Origin: Niabella pedocola
Lineage (GTDB): Bacteria; Bacteroidota; Bacteroidia; Chitinophagales; Chitinophagaceae
Length of the DNA stretch: 64,000 nt
Direction of reading: 5' to 3'
Assembly (NCBI RefSeq): GCF_021044425.1
Contig: NZ_JAJNEC010000008.1
Span: forward strand, 186,001 to 250,000
The notes under the pieces are model-generated. The model was given only the letters and a program-made list of their open reading frames with translations. It did not search any database and was not told the DNA's origin. The position numbers and the translations under genes were made by a program. This document shows, one piece after another, positions 17,538 through 26,045 of this stretch (positions are counted from its first letter, which is position 1; each line of letters begins with the position of its first letter).

Positions 17538-19517
17538 CTAAATATCCAGTTTTGCATATTTAGCATTGCTTTCAATAAACTCCCGGCGCGGCGCCACTTC
17601 ATCGCCCATCAGCATGCTAAAGACACGGTCTGCTTCCGCAGCACTTTCAATGGTTACCTGTTTCAGCGTTCTGCGATCCGGATCCATGGTTGTTTCCCAA
17701 AGCTGCTCAGCGTTCATCTCACCCAAACCTTTATATCGCTGGATATTTACCGAATCTTCGCGACCGGCACCCAGGCGTTCTACCAATGCTTTCCGCTGGT
17801 CTTCATTGTAGGCGTAGGCCGATTCTTTTCCTTTCTTCACCAGGTACAACGGCGGTTGTGCCAGGTATACATATCCCTGCTCCACCAGCTCTTTCATATA
17901 CCGGTATACAAAGGTGAGAATAAGCGTAGCAATGTGGCTTCCGTCCACATCGGCATCCGTCATGATGATCAGTTTGTGATACCGGAGTTTTGCAAGGTTC
18001 AGCGCCTTTGGATCGTCCGGTGTACCCACCGTTACACCCAGTGCTGTATAAATATTCCGGATCTCCTCGTTCTCATAGATCTTATGCTCCATGGCTTTTT
18101 CCACGTTCAGGATCTTACCCCTTAACGGCAATATGGCCTGGAAGCTCCGGTCGCGGCCCTGTTTGGCGGTACCACCCGCTGAATCTCCCTCCACCAGGTA
18201 CAGTTCGCAGCGTTCGGCATCCCTGTCTGAGCAATCCGCCAGTTTACCCGGCAAACCGCCACCGCTCAGTACCGATTTCCGCTGTACCAGCTCTCTTGCT
18301 TTCCTGGCCGCCGCCCGCGCCTGTGCCGCCAGGATCACTTTATTAATGATGTTCTTGGCGTCCTTCGGATTTTCTTCCAGGAATGCATCCAGTACCCGGG
18401 CCACGGTGGTATCTACTACCCCCATTACTTCCGAGTTGCCCAGCTTTGTTTTTGTTTGTCCTTCAAATTGCGGCTCCGGTACTTTCACCGAAATAATGGC
18501 ACTCAGTCCTTCACGGAAATCATCTCCCTCTACCTTCACTTTTGCTTTCTCGTACAAGCCGCTCTTCTCACCATAGACATTAAACACGCGGGTAAGGGCC
18601 CGGCGGAAGCCGGATACATGCGTACCGCCTTCAATGGTGTTGATATTATTTACATAGGAGTAAATATGTTCGTTGTAGGTATCGTTGTAGGTAAGCGCCA
18701 CTTCAACCGTTACACTGGAATTGGCATCAAACCCTTCCACATACAGGATATTGGGCAGCAATGAGGTACGGCCGGCACTTTTATCCAGCATCTCTACAAA
18801 CTCAACAATCCCACCTTCGCTGTAAAACACTTTCTTTACATCATCCCCGTTGTCGTCTTTTTCACGTTTATCCGTAAGTGTAATGGAAATGCCCTTGTTC
18901 AGGTAGGACAGCTCACGCAAACGCCCTTCCAGTATTTCGCGTTTGTATTCGGTGCTGGTAAAAATGGAACTATCGGGCCAAAAATGCTGAATGGTACCAT
19001 GCCGGTCCGTAGTACCGATCTCCCGTACCGGGTAATCCGGCACACCGATATGATACTCCTGCTCAAAGATCTTTCCCTCCCGGTGTACGATGGTATGCAT
19101 ATGGGTACTTAATGCGTTTACGCAGCTAACCCCCACCCCGTGCAAACCACCGGATACTTTATAGGTATTTTTATCAAATTTACCACCCGCATGCAGGATG
19201 GTCATGGCCACCTGTAAAGCGCTTACTCCCTGTTTTTGATTAATGCCCGTAGGAATACCCCGGCCGTCGTCTTCCACAGAAATGGAATTGTCTTCATGGA
19301 TGGTTACAATAATATTTTTACAGTATCCCGCCAGTGCCTCATCAATGGAGTTGTCTACCACCTCATAAACCAGGTGGTGCAATCCTTTTACACCGATATC
19401 TCCGATATACATGGCCGGACGTTTCCGAACCGCTTCCAACCCCTCTAAAACCTGGATACTATCTGCTCCGTACGCGGGGGGAGAAGCCGCTTCGACATCC
19501 TTTAATTCTTCACTCAT
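17538..19517 (-). CDS. gyrB: DNA gyrase subunit B
   Basis: ATPase subunit of DNA gyrase (supercoiling), 659 aa, normal for Bacteroidota. The GHKL ATPase domain has DNSIDEALAG near residue 57, DDGRGIP near 82 and GGLHGVGVS near 123. The transducer is followed by a TOPRIM domain with EGDSAGGTAKQGRDR near 448 and DADVDGSHI near 531. The C-terminal PYKGLGE-type sequence is present as QRYKGLGEMNAEQLWETTMDP. The ParE alternative is less likely because the opening (SIQVLEGLEAVRKRPAMYIGD) and length fit GyrB. Confidence 0.95.
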   Translation of the reverse strand: MSEELKDVEAASPPAYGADSIQVLEGLEAVRKRPAMYIGDIGVKGLHHLVYEVVDNSIDEALAGYCKNIIVTIHEDNSISVEDDGRGIPTGINQKQGVSALQVAMTILHAGGKFDKNTYKVSGGLHGVGVSCVNALSTHMHTIVHREGKIFEQEYHIGVPDYPVREIGTTDRHGTIQHFWPDSSIFTSTEYKREILEGRLRELSYLNKGISITLTDKREKDDNGDDVKKVFYSEGGIVEFVEMLDKSAGRTSLLPNILYVEGFDANSSVTVEVALTYNDTYNEHIYSYVNNINTIEGGTHVSGFRRALTRVFNVYGEKSGLYEKAKVKVEGDDFREGLSAIISVKVPEPQFEGQTKTKLGNSEVMGVVDTTVARVLDAFLEENPKDAKNIINKVILAAQARAAARKARELVQRKSVLSGGGLPGKLADCSDRDAERCELYLVEGDSAGGTAKQGRDRSFQAILPLRGKILNVEKAMEHKIYENEEIRNIYTALGVTVGTPDDPKALNLAKLRYHKLIIMTDADVDGSHIATLILTFVYRYMKELVEQGYVYLAQPPLYLVKKGKESAYAYNEDQRKALVERLGAGREDSVNIQRYKGLGEMNAEQLWETTMDPDRRTLKQVTIESAAEADRVFSMLMGDEVAPRREFIESNAKYAKLDI

Positions 19518-19574
19518 ACAATATGAAAATTTTTAATGCGTGTTCAATTGAGTAGTCTACAAATTTACGAAAAA

Positions 19575-19603
19575 ATACCCGTTTTTTGGGTATAATTTAC
19601 CCC
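19575..19603. promoter_or_regulatory. Overlapping inverted repeats in the gyrB leader
   Basis: Three short blocks in a row, ATACCC (19575-19580), GGGTAT (19588-19593) and TTACCCC (19597-19603), allow the middle one to pair with either neighbour. They lie 60-85 bp upstream of the gyrB ATG. They could be an operator or a leader structure sensitive to supercoiling or translation. No function is shown. Confidence 0.3.
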
Positions 19604-19718
19604 AAATGTGGATAACCGTGAAGCTCACGGAAACCAATATTTACACCTGAATATCAGCACATTATATACAAATTCAAAATAAGAGCAGGAATCGGGCACC
19701 ATATGTATGCCTTAAACG

Positions 19719-19754
19719 GCAGCGGCCGGGCCTCAAAAGAGGTCCGGCCGCTGC
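19719..19754 (-). terminator. GC-rich hairpin after the SRPBCC gene
   Basis: A near-perfect 16-bp stem, GCAGCGGCCGG and CCTC paired with GAGG and CCGGCCGCTGC around an AAAA loop, 34 bp after the stop of the 19788-20201 gene. The following T-tract on the minus strand is weak (GTTTAAGG), so termination is likely but not certain. Confidence 0.6.
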
Positions 19755-19787
19755 AACATGTGGTTAAAAATTGCAGCACTGATCGAA

Positions 19788-20201
19788 TCAGTTCGCTTCG
19801 GTATAGCGTTTAAAGTTATCCAGGATCGCCTGCCATCCGGCCTGCTGCATATCAACGGGGTTCGTATTTTCCGCATCAAAAGTTTCCGTAACAGCCGTAT
19901 GGTTTCCTTCGCCGGAGAAAACAATATTTACCTTGCGATCGTCACCCATGGTATAATCAATCTGTTCATGCGTTTTTACTTCGTCGTATACGCCGCCAAA
20001 GTCAAACCCCATGCTGCCGTCCCGGGCTTCCATCCGTGAGGAGAACCGGCCTCCGGTGCGCAGGTCATTTTCTGCATGAGGCGTATGCCAGTCTTCAGAA
20101 GCACTGTTCCATTTTTTAATATGCTCGGGCTCCGTCCAGTATGCCCATACTTTTTCTACCGGTGCATTGATGGTTGTTGCGACTGTAATTTTTGTAGCCA
20201 T
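19788..20201 (-). CDS. SRPBCC/AHSA1-type START-like domain protein
   Basis: 137 aa, a single START-like fold. The N-terminal INAPVEKVWAYWTEPEHIKKWN is the family signature; SEDWHTPHAENDLRTGGRFSSRM, the DFGGVYDEV strand and the C-terminal helix NPVDMQQAGWQAILDNFKRY complete the pattern of the AHSA1/'activator of Hsp90 ATPase-like' group. Ligand unknown. It lies 44 bp downstream of a DoxX-like membrane protein on the same strand; such pairs are common in Bacteroidota and may be co-expressed. Confidence 0.88.
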   Translation of the reverse strand: MATKITVATTINAPVEKVWAYWTEPEHIKKWNSASEDWHTPHAENDLRTGGRFSSRMEARDGSMGFDFGGVYDEVKTHEQIDYTMGDDRKVNIVFSGEGNHTAVTETFDAENTNPVDMQQAGWQAILDNFKRYTEAN

Positions 20202-20245
20202 TATTTGTAGTTTTTGATTTTTTTTAAAGATCGGTTTTATTCAGA

Positions 20246-20656
20246 TTATCCCAAACTGTATTGCAAAGAAGCGTTCGGACTACGCTTTGTTTCCTGCCGG
20301 CGCAGTTTGTGATAATAATGATAAGAAGCCGCCAGGATCAACAGGGCAACCAATGGGAATAGGGTTTGTCCGCCAAAGCCGTCTACTACGGTATGAGAAA
20401 CCGCTGCACTGATAAAATTAAAGGTAAAACCGGCATAGGCCCATTCTTTGATGCGTCCCTTGAAAAAAGGCAGGGCCAGCAGCAGTGCGCCTGTAACTTT
20501 AAACACGGTCAGCAATACGCGGAAATAATCAGGATACCCCAGGTGGCTGATGCCTTGCTTGGCCAGTTCCGTATGTGAGGTTAGTGCCGGCATAACTCCA
20601 TCCATTAATACGATGAGCCCGGTAAATGTCCAGTAAAGAATTTTTGTCTTTTTCAT
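20246..20656 (-). CDS. DoxX-like membrane protein
   Basis: 136 aa with four hydrophobic segments (about 6-25, 45-65, 72-95 and 98-118). The sequence KILYWTFTGLIVLMDGVMPALT, followed by HLGYPDYFRVLLTVFKVTGALLLALP, is the typical DoxX-like pattern in which a conserved Gly/Tyr-Pro loop joins helices 1 and 2. The role of this family (quinone- or redox-associated membrane subunits) is not established here. It is probably co-transcribed with the SRPBCC gene. Confidence 0.85.
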   Translation of the reverse strand: MKKTKILYWTFTGLIVLMDGVMPALTSHTELAKQGISHLGYPDYFRVLLTVFKVTGALLLALPFFKGRIKEWAYAGFTFNFISAAVSHTVVDGFGGQTLFPLVALLILAASYHYYHKLRRQETKRSPNASLQYSLG

Positions 20657-21342
20657 TTTTTATCGTTTTTAATTGTTTTAAGATCTGTTGCAATCACAAT
20701 GCAAACATACTATCGTATTTGAACGGATCTGCTGTGTAAAAACGACAATTGAAAAGGCAGTTTGCGGCAAGGGATTTGAAAATTTGAAGATGTGGAAATG
20801 TGAAAATTACGATTCGCTGGCAGTTCATGGGTCTCCCACAATCGGCATTATTTTTTGATGTCTTGAAACGTGAAAGTCCCAGGTAATGGTTCATCGAGCG
20901 TGAAGGATCCCTTCGAGAAAACCGGGCAACTTCAATCATCTCCCTGGGAATTTGATGCCCTCAATGTAATACATCAATGCAGAAAGATATAGTTATAGTT
21001 AGGGGTTGGCCCAAAGGAACACCACTGCCGCTACATGCTACCTGGTTATTCAAAATATTTCAATGTCGTGCCCTTAAGCCTCAGATCTGGCACCGATTGT
21101 AATAACACTCAGAGATATCTCAGTGAAGGCGCCGCGGGCGTAATCAGCGTATCTGCGGCAATTACAAAATCCGCTTAAAGAATCAGCATTCGATATTTTA
21201 CGTTTACAGAAGTCCTGCAGGAAATTTAAAACAATAAATATAAAATTTAGCTGCAGAAATCATAGCGACTGAACGAATGAAGGGCAGTCAGATCGCTGAG
21301 TACAAACCGGATTCAACATAAAACCTGAAACACCGCAGGCCT
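20657..21342. other. Gene-free 686-bp region downstream of lpxC/fabZ
   Basis: I see no convincing gene on either strand. An 81-codon frame at 20694-20939 reads through a low-complexity repeat (20772-20806) and resembles no family. The part around 21130-21230 has the look of degenerate 'aatctgcg' type intergenic repeats. No terminator is clear after fabZ. In many Bacteroidota lpxA follows fabZ directly, so this may be the scar of a rearrangement. Confidence 0.5.
20772..20806 (+). repeat. Dispersed intergenic repeat, 'tttgaaaatttga' class
   Basis: The segment contains GATTTGAAAATTTGA followed by GATGTGGAAATGTGAAAAT. A related sequence in inverse orientation is at 42605-42638 (ATTTGAAAATTTGAGCATGGAAATGTGG on the minus strand). 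Both lie between genes. Confidence 0.5.
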
Positions 21343-22746
21343 CTACCGTTTTACGATCTGTGCCACCAGGTCGGCTTCTGTAGCTACCTTACCGCCTACG
21401 TATACGGTACCGCGCATTTCGCAGATACCCCGGCGGATGGGAGCCGTAAGTTCCATTTTCAGGATCATGGTATCACCCGGGCGCACCATCTGCTTGAATT
21501 TGCAGTTGTCTATTTTGAGGAAATAAGTATCGTACTGGCCTTCCCCGGCAAGATTGATGGCCAGGATGCCTCCGCATTGTGCCAGCGCTTCAATTTGTAA
21601 TACGCCGGGCATTACCGGGTTCTGGGGAAAATGCCCCTGGAAGTACCATTCGTTAAAGGTTACATTCTTTACGCCTACAATCCGCTCATCGGTCAGCTCG
21701 ATGATCTTATCCACCAGCAAAAAGGGGAAACGGTGCGGCAGTGTTTTTTCTATATACTGCAGGTCATACACCGGGGGGGTATTGGCATCGTAATGCGGTA
21801 CGCCCTTCAGGTGCTTATTGGCCTTGATATGTTTTTTGATCAAACGGGCAAACTCCACGTTGGAACTGTGGCCCGGCCGGTTGGCGATCACCCTGCCCTT
21901 TACCGGGTAGCCGATCAGTGCCAGATCGCCCACGATATCCAGCAGCTTATGACGCGCTGGCTCATTGGGAAAGCGCAGTTCCAGGTTATTGAGATAACCT
22001 TCGCTTTTCACTTCAATGTCGTCCTTGTTGAATATTTTTTTCAGGCGGTTCAATTCCTCTTCGCCGATGGGCTTATCTACCACCACGATGGCGTTGTTTA
22101 CATCACCACCTTTGATCAGGTTGTGCTGAAGCAGCATTTCCAGCTCGTGCAAAAAGCAGAACGTACGGGAAGTGGAGATCTTCTCCTTAAAATTGCGCAT
22201 GGTCTTTAATTCTGCATGCTGGGTACCCAGTACCGGCGAATTAAAATCGATCAGGGTGGTGATCTGGTATTCGCGTGCCGGCATAATCACCATTTCCACG
22301 CGTTTATCCTCATCCGTAAGGTATAAATTTTCATCAATCGAATACCACAATTTGGTGGCGTCCTGCTCCTCGATCCCCGCATCTTCAATGATCTCAATAA
22401 AGGGCATGGCACTGCCATCCTTGATCGGGATTTCAGGACCGTTGATTTCGATGAGCACATTGTCTACCCCCATACCTACCAGTGCGGCCAGCAGATGCTC
22501 CACCGTACTAACTTTTGCGCCGTTCGATTCCAGGGTGGTACCCCGGCTGGTATCTGTTACAAGGTCACAGTCAGCCTTGATAATGGGTTTATTCGGCAAG
22601 TCAACCCTTTGAAACTGAATACCAAAGCCGGCGTTCGCAGGCTTCAGGGTAAGGTCTGCCAGCACGCCGGTATGCAAGCCGGTTCCGCTGATGCTAACAG
22701 ATTGTTTCAGTGTATGTTGTTTGTCTGGGTTGAAATGATTATCCAT
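21343..22746 (-). CDS. lpxC/fabZ: Bifunctional UDP-3-O-acyl-GlcNAc deacetylase / 3-hydroxyacyl-ACP dehydratase (LpxC/FabZ)
   Basis: A fusion typical of Bacteroidota, 467 aa. The LpxC part (about 15-300) performs the committed step of lipid A synthesis; it shows SVSISGTGLHTGVLADLTL near residue 17, the metal-ligand segment STVEHLLAAL near 77, and RHKLLDIVGDLALIG with LGHxxGHxSN-like VIANRPGHSSN near 285. The FabZ part (about 325-467) has LPHRFPFLLVDKI and GHFPQNPVMPGVLQIEALAQ with the catalytic His and Glu, and dehydrates 3-hydroxyacyl-ACP. I start at MDNHFNPDKQHTLKQ; a Met 7 codons earlier is less likely. Confidence 0.95.
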   Translation of the reverse strand: MDNHFNPDKQHTLKQSVSISGTGLHTGVLADLTLKPANAGFGIQFQRVDLPNKPIIKADCDLVTDTSRGTTLESNGAKVSTVEHLLAALVGMGVDNVLIEINGPEIPIKDGSAMPFIEIIEDAGIEEQDATKLWYSIDENLYLTDEDKRVEMVIMPAREYQITTLIDFNSPVLGTQHAELKTMRNFKEKISTSRTFCFLHELEMLLQHNLIKGGDVNNAIVVVDKPIGEEELNRLKKIFNKDDIEVKSEGYLNNLELRFPNEPARHKLLDIVGDLALIGYPVKGRVIANRPGHSSNVEFARLIKKHIKANKHLKGVPHYDANTPPVYDLQYIEKTLPHRFPFLLVDKIIELTDERIVGVKNVTFNEWYFQGHFPQNPVMPGVLQIEALAQCGGILAINLAGEGQYDTYFLKIDNCKFKQMVRPGDTMILKMELTAPIRRGICEMRGTVYVGGKVATEADLVAQIVKR

Positions 22747-22838
22747 GTATCTGATTTGTGGGCGCAAATATATTTATAAAATCAATGGGCCGCATGAATG
22801 AACGGTTGTAATCCCTTAAAAGGGCGTTGCCGGGGCGG

Positions 22839-23879
22839 CTATCCTTCTTTTCTTAACCGGCCCAGTTCTTCTTCCAGTTCTTTCATCCGTTTTTCAAGAT
22901 CCGGAAGTTTCCGGTTCAGCGCCTGGCTCCTCAGTGCAGAGGTATAATCATAGGCAGGCGATCCGGTTACCGCCTTGCCGGGTTCAATGTTTTTGCTTAC
23001 GCCGCTTTGTGCGTTTATTTTCGCTCCATCGCCAATATGCAGGTGCCCTACAATACCTACCTGGCCGCCGATCATAACCCCTTTCCCTACCTTGGTGCTG
23101 CCGCTGATACCTGCCTGCGCCGCTACTACGGTGCTGTTACCGATCTCCACATTATGTGCGATCTGTATCAGGTTATCCAGCTTGGCACCGGAGCGGATAA
23201 TGGTAGAACCGATGGTGGCCCGGTCGATGGTCGCATTGGCCCCGATTTCCACATGATCCTCGATCACCACATTTCCGATCTGCGGTACTTTGGCAAACGT
23301 ACCGTCTGCCTGGGGCGCAAACCCGAAGCCGTCACTGCCGATCACCGTTCCGGCATGTACGGTTACATGGTTACCGATCACAGAACTATGCAACACTTTT
23401 ACCCCGGCATGAATAACGGTATGATCCCCGATGGAAACATTATTTCCGATGTATGCATTGGGATGAATCTTTGTATAGTCGCCTATTTTTACATTTTCAC
23501 CGAGGTACGCGAAAGCGCCTATAAAGACATCGGCTCCATACCGGGCGGTTTTTGAAATATAAGATGGTTCCTGGATCCCCTTTAATTGCTGCTGCATGAT
23601 TTCCTGGTATTTACCCAGCAGTGTGGCAAAAGCAGAATACGCATCTTTTACACGGATAAGGGTGGCCGTTACCGGTTTCTTTAATTCAAGTGCTTCATTT
23701 ACAATTATCACACTGGCCCCGGTTTCATACAGGTACTCTTCATATTTGGGATTGGCCAGAAAACTCAGCTGGCCTTCTGTAGCTTCTTCTATTTTTCCAA
23801 AGTTTCCAACAGCAGCTTCGGCGTTGCCTTCAATACGGCCGTTGATCATTGCAGCAATCTGCGATGCAGTAAATGTCAT
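22839..23879 (-). CDS. lpxD: UDP-3-O-(3-hydroxyacyl)glucosamine N-acyltransferase (LpxD)
   Basis: Adds the N-linked acyl chain in lipid A synthesis, after LpxC. 346 aa: an N-terminal uridine-binding domain (FTASQIAAMINGRIEGNAEA...), then a left-handed beta-helix of hexapeptide repeats (YGADVFIGAFAYLGENVKIGDYTKIHPNAYIGNN...), with catalytic-type His in NLIQIAHNVEIGNSTVVAAQ near residue 240. A C-terminal helix (PDLEKRMKELEEELGRL) forms the trimer coiled coil. It lies 92 bp upstream of lpxC/fabZ in the same direction. Confidence 0.95.
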   Translation of the reverse strand: MTFTASQIAAMINGRIEGNAEAAVGNFGKIEEATEGQLSFLANPKYEEYLYETGASVIIVNEALELKKPVTATLIRVKDAYSAFATLLGKYQEIMQQQLKGIQEPSYISKTARYGADVFIGAFAYLGENVKIGDYTKIHPNAYIGNNVSIGDHTVIHAGVKVLHSSVIGNHVTVHAGTVIGSDGFGFAPQADGTFAKVPQIGNVVIEDHVEIGANATIDRATIGSTIIRSGAKLDNLIQIAHNVEIGNSTVVAAQAGISGSTKVGKGVMIGGQVGIVGHLHIGDGAKINAQSGVSKNIEPGKAVTGSPAYDYTSALRSQALNRKLPDLEKRMKELEEELGRLRKEG

Positions 23880-23896
23880 ATTGCAAATAAATAATT

Positions 23897-25120
23897 TTAA
23901 TGACTCCTAAAGGAACAAATGTAATATTTTTTAACAGGGATGGTGGTTTTTACATTAATCAATGCATGGTCTACTTCCGAAATATCCTTTAACTGCCCGT
24001 CCTTATAAAGGATGGTAATGGTTTCGTTCTTGGGGTTGTACAGGCTATTGCTGGCCTCACCCCAAAAAACGAAGTAAGCCGCTTCTTTTTCGCTGATCCC
24101 CATTGCTGCGGCCATCTCACTACGGGTTTGCAACAGGTACGCTTCGTCGAAAGGATGGGCCTGCAACCGGATCTTCATGATCCGCCGCTCCACCAGGGCC
24201 TGGCAAAGGTACGACAGCACCCGGTCTTCATGCCGGCACCAGTTCTTGATCGTAGCCGCCATATCGTTGTCGTCCATACTGCAAAAATCCATTAATAACC
24301 GGCTGCGGTCTTCTGTTTTAGCAGCGCCATGCAATAAAAAATATTCCAGTGCATCCGTGGCCGCTGTTACGCGCACGCCCTGTGCAATCAGCTCTTTTGC
24401 CCGGCGGATGATCATAACCAGCATTTTTTCTGCGGCCACCACTGTTTTGTGCAGGTATACCTGCCAGTACATCAGCCGCCTGCTCAGCAGGAATTTTTCG
24501 ATGGAATAAATCGCTTTTTCCTCCACCACCAGATTGTCCTGGTGTACGGCCAGCATTTTAAGAATGCGGTCATACCCGATAACGCCCTCGGCCACGCCGG
24601 TAAAAAAACTATCGCGGTTCAGGTAGTCCATCCGGTCTACATCCAGCTGACCGGATACGAGCTGGTGCAGGAACTTTTTGGGATGCTGATTGGTAAAAAT
24701 AGCCAATGCCGTTTCTAACTGATTGTTAAATTGCTGGTTGAGCTCCTGCATAATGGCCAAAGAAAGCTTTTCGTGGTGCACGCCCGGTATCAGTTCATGC
24801 TCCAGGGCATGGGAAAAAGGGCCGTGCCCGATATCATGCAGTAATATGGCAATTTTTGCACCCAACTCCTCTTCTTCTGTAATGATTACGCCTTTTCCCT
24901 TCAGCTCCTGAAGTGCGGTACACATGAGGTGATAGGCGCCAAGGGAATGCAGCAGCCGGGTGTGCACGGCGCCGGGATACACCAGGTGGGCAAAAGCCAT
25001 CTGGTGAATACTTCGTAAACGCTGATAATAAGGATGGGAAATGATGGCCAGTAGCAGCGGGTGATCAATCGTAATAAACCCATAAACCGGGTCGTTGATA
25101 ATTTTGCGAACGTTTGCCAT
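23897..25120 (-). CDS. HD-domain phosphohydrolase
   Basis: 407 aa, dNTPase/YfbR-like HD superfamily. The opening KIINDPVYGFITIDHPLLLAIISHPYYQRLR is shared with dGTP triphosphohydrolase-like proteins. The metal motif is HTRLLHSLGAYHL (first His) with LLHDIGHGPFSHALEHEL (HD pair) near residue 93-110, and a later Asp in LVSGQLDVDRMDYLNRDS. The substrate is not certain. It lies 17 bp upstream of lpxD, as in many Bacteroidota, so it may be transcribed with the lipid A genes. Confidence 0.88.
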   Translation of the reverse strand: MANVRKIINDPVYGFITIDHPLLLAIISHPYYQRLRSIHQMAFAHLVYPGAVHTRLLHSLGAYHLMCTALQELKGKGVIITEEEELGAKIAILLHDIGHGPFSHALEHELIPGVHHEKLSLAIMQELNQQFNNQLETALAIFTNQHPKKFLHQLVSGQLDVDRMDYLNRDSFFTGVAEGVIGYDRILKMLAVHQDNLVVEEKAIYSIEKFLLSRRLMYWQVYLHKTVVAAEKMLVMIIRRAKELIAQGVRVTAATDALEYFLLHGAAKTEDRSRLLMDFCSMDDNDMAATIKNWCRHEDRVLSYLCQALVERRIMKIRLQAHPFDEAYLLQTRSEMAAAMGISEKEAAYFVFWGEASNSLYNPKNETITILYKDGQLKDISEVDHALINVKTTIPVKKYYICSFRSH

Positions 25121-25193
25121 TTTTTAAGTTGCGCCAAAGTTAGGAAAAGGTTTCAGGTTTAGCGTTCTCAAATGGGGAATTGCGGCCGGGGAA

Positions 25194-25227
25194 TTTGAGA
25201 TTTAAGATTTCAGAAAGGTTATCTTTG
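25194..25227 (+). promoter_or_regulatory. Bacteroidota-type promoter of the 97-aa protein gene
   Basis: TTTG at 25194-25197 and TATCTTTG at 25220-25227 fit the -33 TTTG and -7 TAnnTTTG elements with a 22-bp spacer. The start codon follows 20 bp later at 25247. Confidence 0.6.
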
Positions 25228-25246
25228 TTGTTATTCATAAGCAGAT

Positions 25247-25540
25247 ATGATCAAGTACACACAAAATTCCCTGAATAAACTGGAGACGATCCCGGAACAA
25301 TGCGGCTATGTGCTGCGCTACGAACGGGGTACCTTTCAAAGCGGGTACTGCATCCTGGACAACAAGAAAGTAGTGGTGCTCAATAAATTTTTGCAGACGG
25401 AAGGCCGGATCAATGCACTTCTTGAGATCATTCCGCAGCTGGATATTGATCCGGCATTACTGGATGAAAGCGCCAAAAAATTATATGCGGAAGTAGTGGA
25501 GAACGCGGCATCGGACGAGGAAGAAGCGGCTGAAGACTAA
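25247..25540 (+). CDS. Conserved 97-aa hypothetical protein
   Basis: A soluble protein, MIKYTQNSLNKLETIPEQCGYVLRYERGTFQSGYC..., with an alpha/beta pattern and an acidic tail (SDEEEAAED). I recall homologues next to housekeeping genes across Bacteroidota but no assigned function. It has its own promoter-like element and lies divergent from the HD hydrolase. Codon use matches its neighbours, so it is a genuine gene. Confidence 0.78.
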   Translation: MIKYTQNSLNKLETIPEQCGYVLRYERGTFQSGYCILDNKKVVVLNKFLQTEGRINALLEIIPQLDIDPALLDESAKKLYAEVVENAASDEEEAAED

Positions 25541-25541
25541 A

Positions 25542-25602
25542 GGCTGAACGCCTAACGCTTAATGCTTAATGCTTAACGCTTAACGCTGAAGGCTGAAGGC
25601 TA
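25542..25602 (+). repeat. Heptamer-like low-complexity repeat upstream of the IVP gene
   Basis: Runs of GCTTAA/GCTGAA units: GGCTGAACGCCTAACGCTTA, then further GCTTAATGCTTAACGCT and GCTGAAGGCTGAAGGC. Related sequence in inverted orientation follows the IVP gene at 25997-26041, and similar units lie at 41140-41185 and 42528-42565. Confidence 0.7.
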
Positions 25603-25634
25603 TTTCTGAATTGTTAACCTTAAAATACGCAATT

Positions 25635-25994
25635 ATGAGAAATTACAGGAATTATGATGTTTGGGAAAAAGCCCACAACCTTGTATTATTTGTATACCGT
25701 GAAATACTTATTTGTTTTCCGGCCACCGAACAACGCGCCTTGATGTCACAGATGAAACGGGCCGCATATTCTATTCCGCTGAATTTTGTAGAAGGTTGTG
25801 GCCGCAATACCGACAAAGACTTCGCGCATTTTCTGGATAACTCATTCGGATCGCTGCAGGAATTGGAGTATACAGGCTTATTGGCGCATGACCTGGAATA
25901 TATCGGTAACGAAAAACATCAACGCCTTGGATTGATCATCAACGAAGTAAAAGCCAAATTAATTAACTTAATAAAAGCCATCCGCAAGCAATAA
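25635..25994 (+). CDS. Four-helix bundle protein (23S rRNA intervening-sequence protein family)
   Basis: 119 aa from MRNYRNYDVWEKAHNLVLFVY. Family marks: YxxWxxA at the start of helix 1, FPATEQRALMSQMKRAAYSIPLNFVEGCGR (E-x-x-L-x-x-Q-x-R-R-A, S-I-P-x-N-x-x-E-G) and the helix 3-4 segment FLDNSFGSLQELEYTGLLAHDL. The family is named for proteins encoded in 23S rRNA intervening sequences and is related to Avd of diversity-generating retroelements, but most genomic copies are free-standing and of unknown function. This copy sits between inverted low-complexity repeats. Confidence 0.9.
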   Translation: MRNYRNYDVWEKAHNLVLFVYREILICFPATEQRALMSQMKRAAYSIPLNFVEGCGRNTDKDFAHFLDNSFGSLQELEYTGLLAHDLEYIGNEKHQRLGLIINEVKAKLINLIKAIRKQ

Positions 25995-25996
25995 AG

Positions 25997-26041
25997 CACA
26001 AACGTTATGCATTAAGCGTTCAGCGCTTAGCATTCAGCACC
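25997..26041 (-). repeat. Inverted partner of the repeat upstream of the IVP gene
   Basis: Read on the minus strand it is GCTGAATGCTAAGCGCTGAA followed by CGCTTAATGCATAACG, the same GCTTAA/GCTGAA units as at 25542-25602. The two blocks therefore form imperfect inverted flanks about 395 bp apart around the four-helix-bundle gene. Confidence 0.6.
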
Positions 26042-26045
26042 TACC

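Noticed and set aside
20694..20939. An 81-codon minus-strand frame in the lpxC/fabZ downstream gap
   Set aside because: It reads through a low-complexity repeat (its IVIFTFPHLQIF part is the translated repeat), has no recognisable family and no good leader.
23897..25120. Assignment as dGTP triphosphohydrolase (Dgt)
   Set aside because: HD motif and opening agree, but the length and C-terminal part do not match Dgt well, so only the HD superfamily is claimed.
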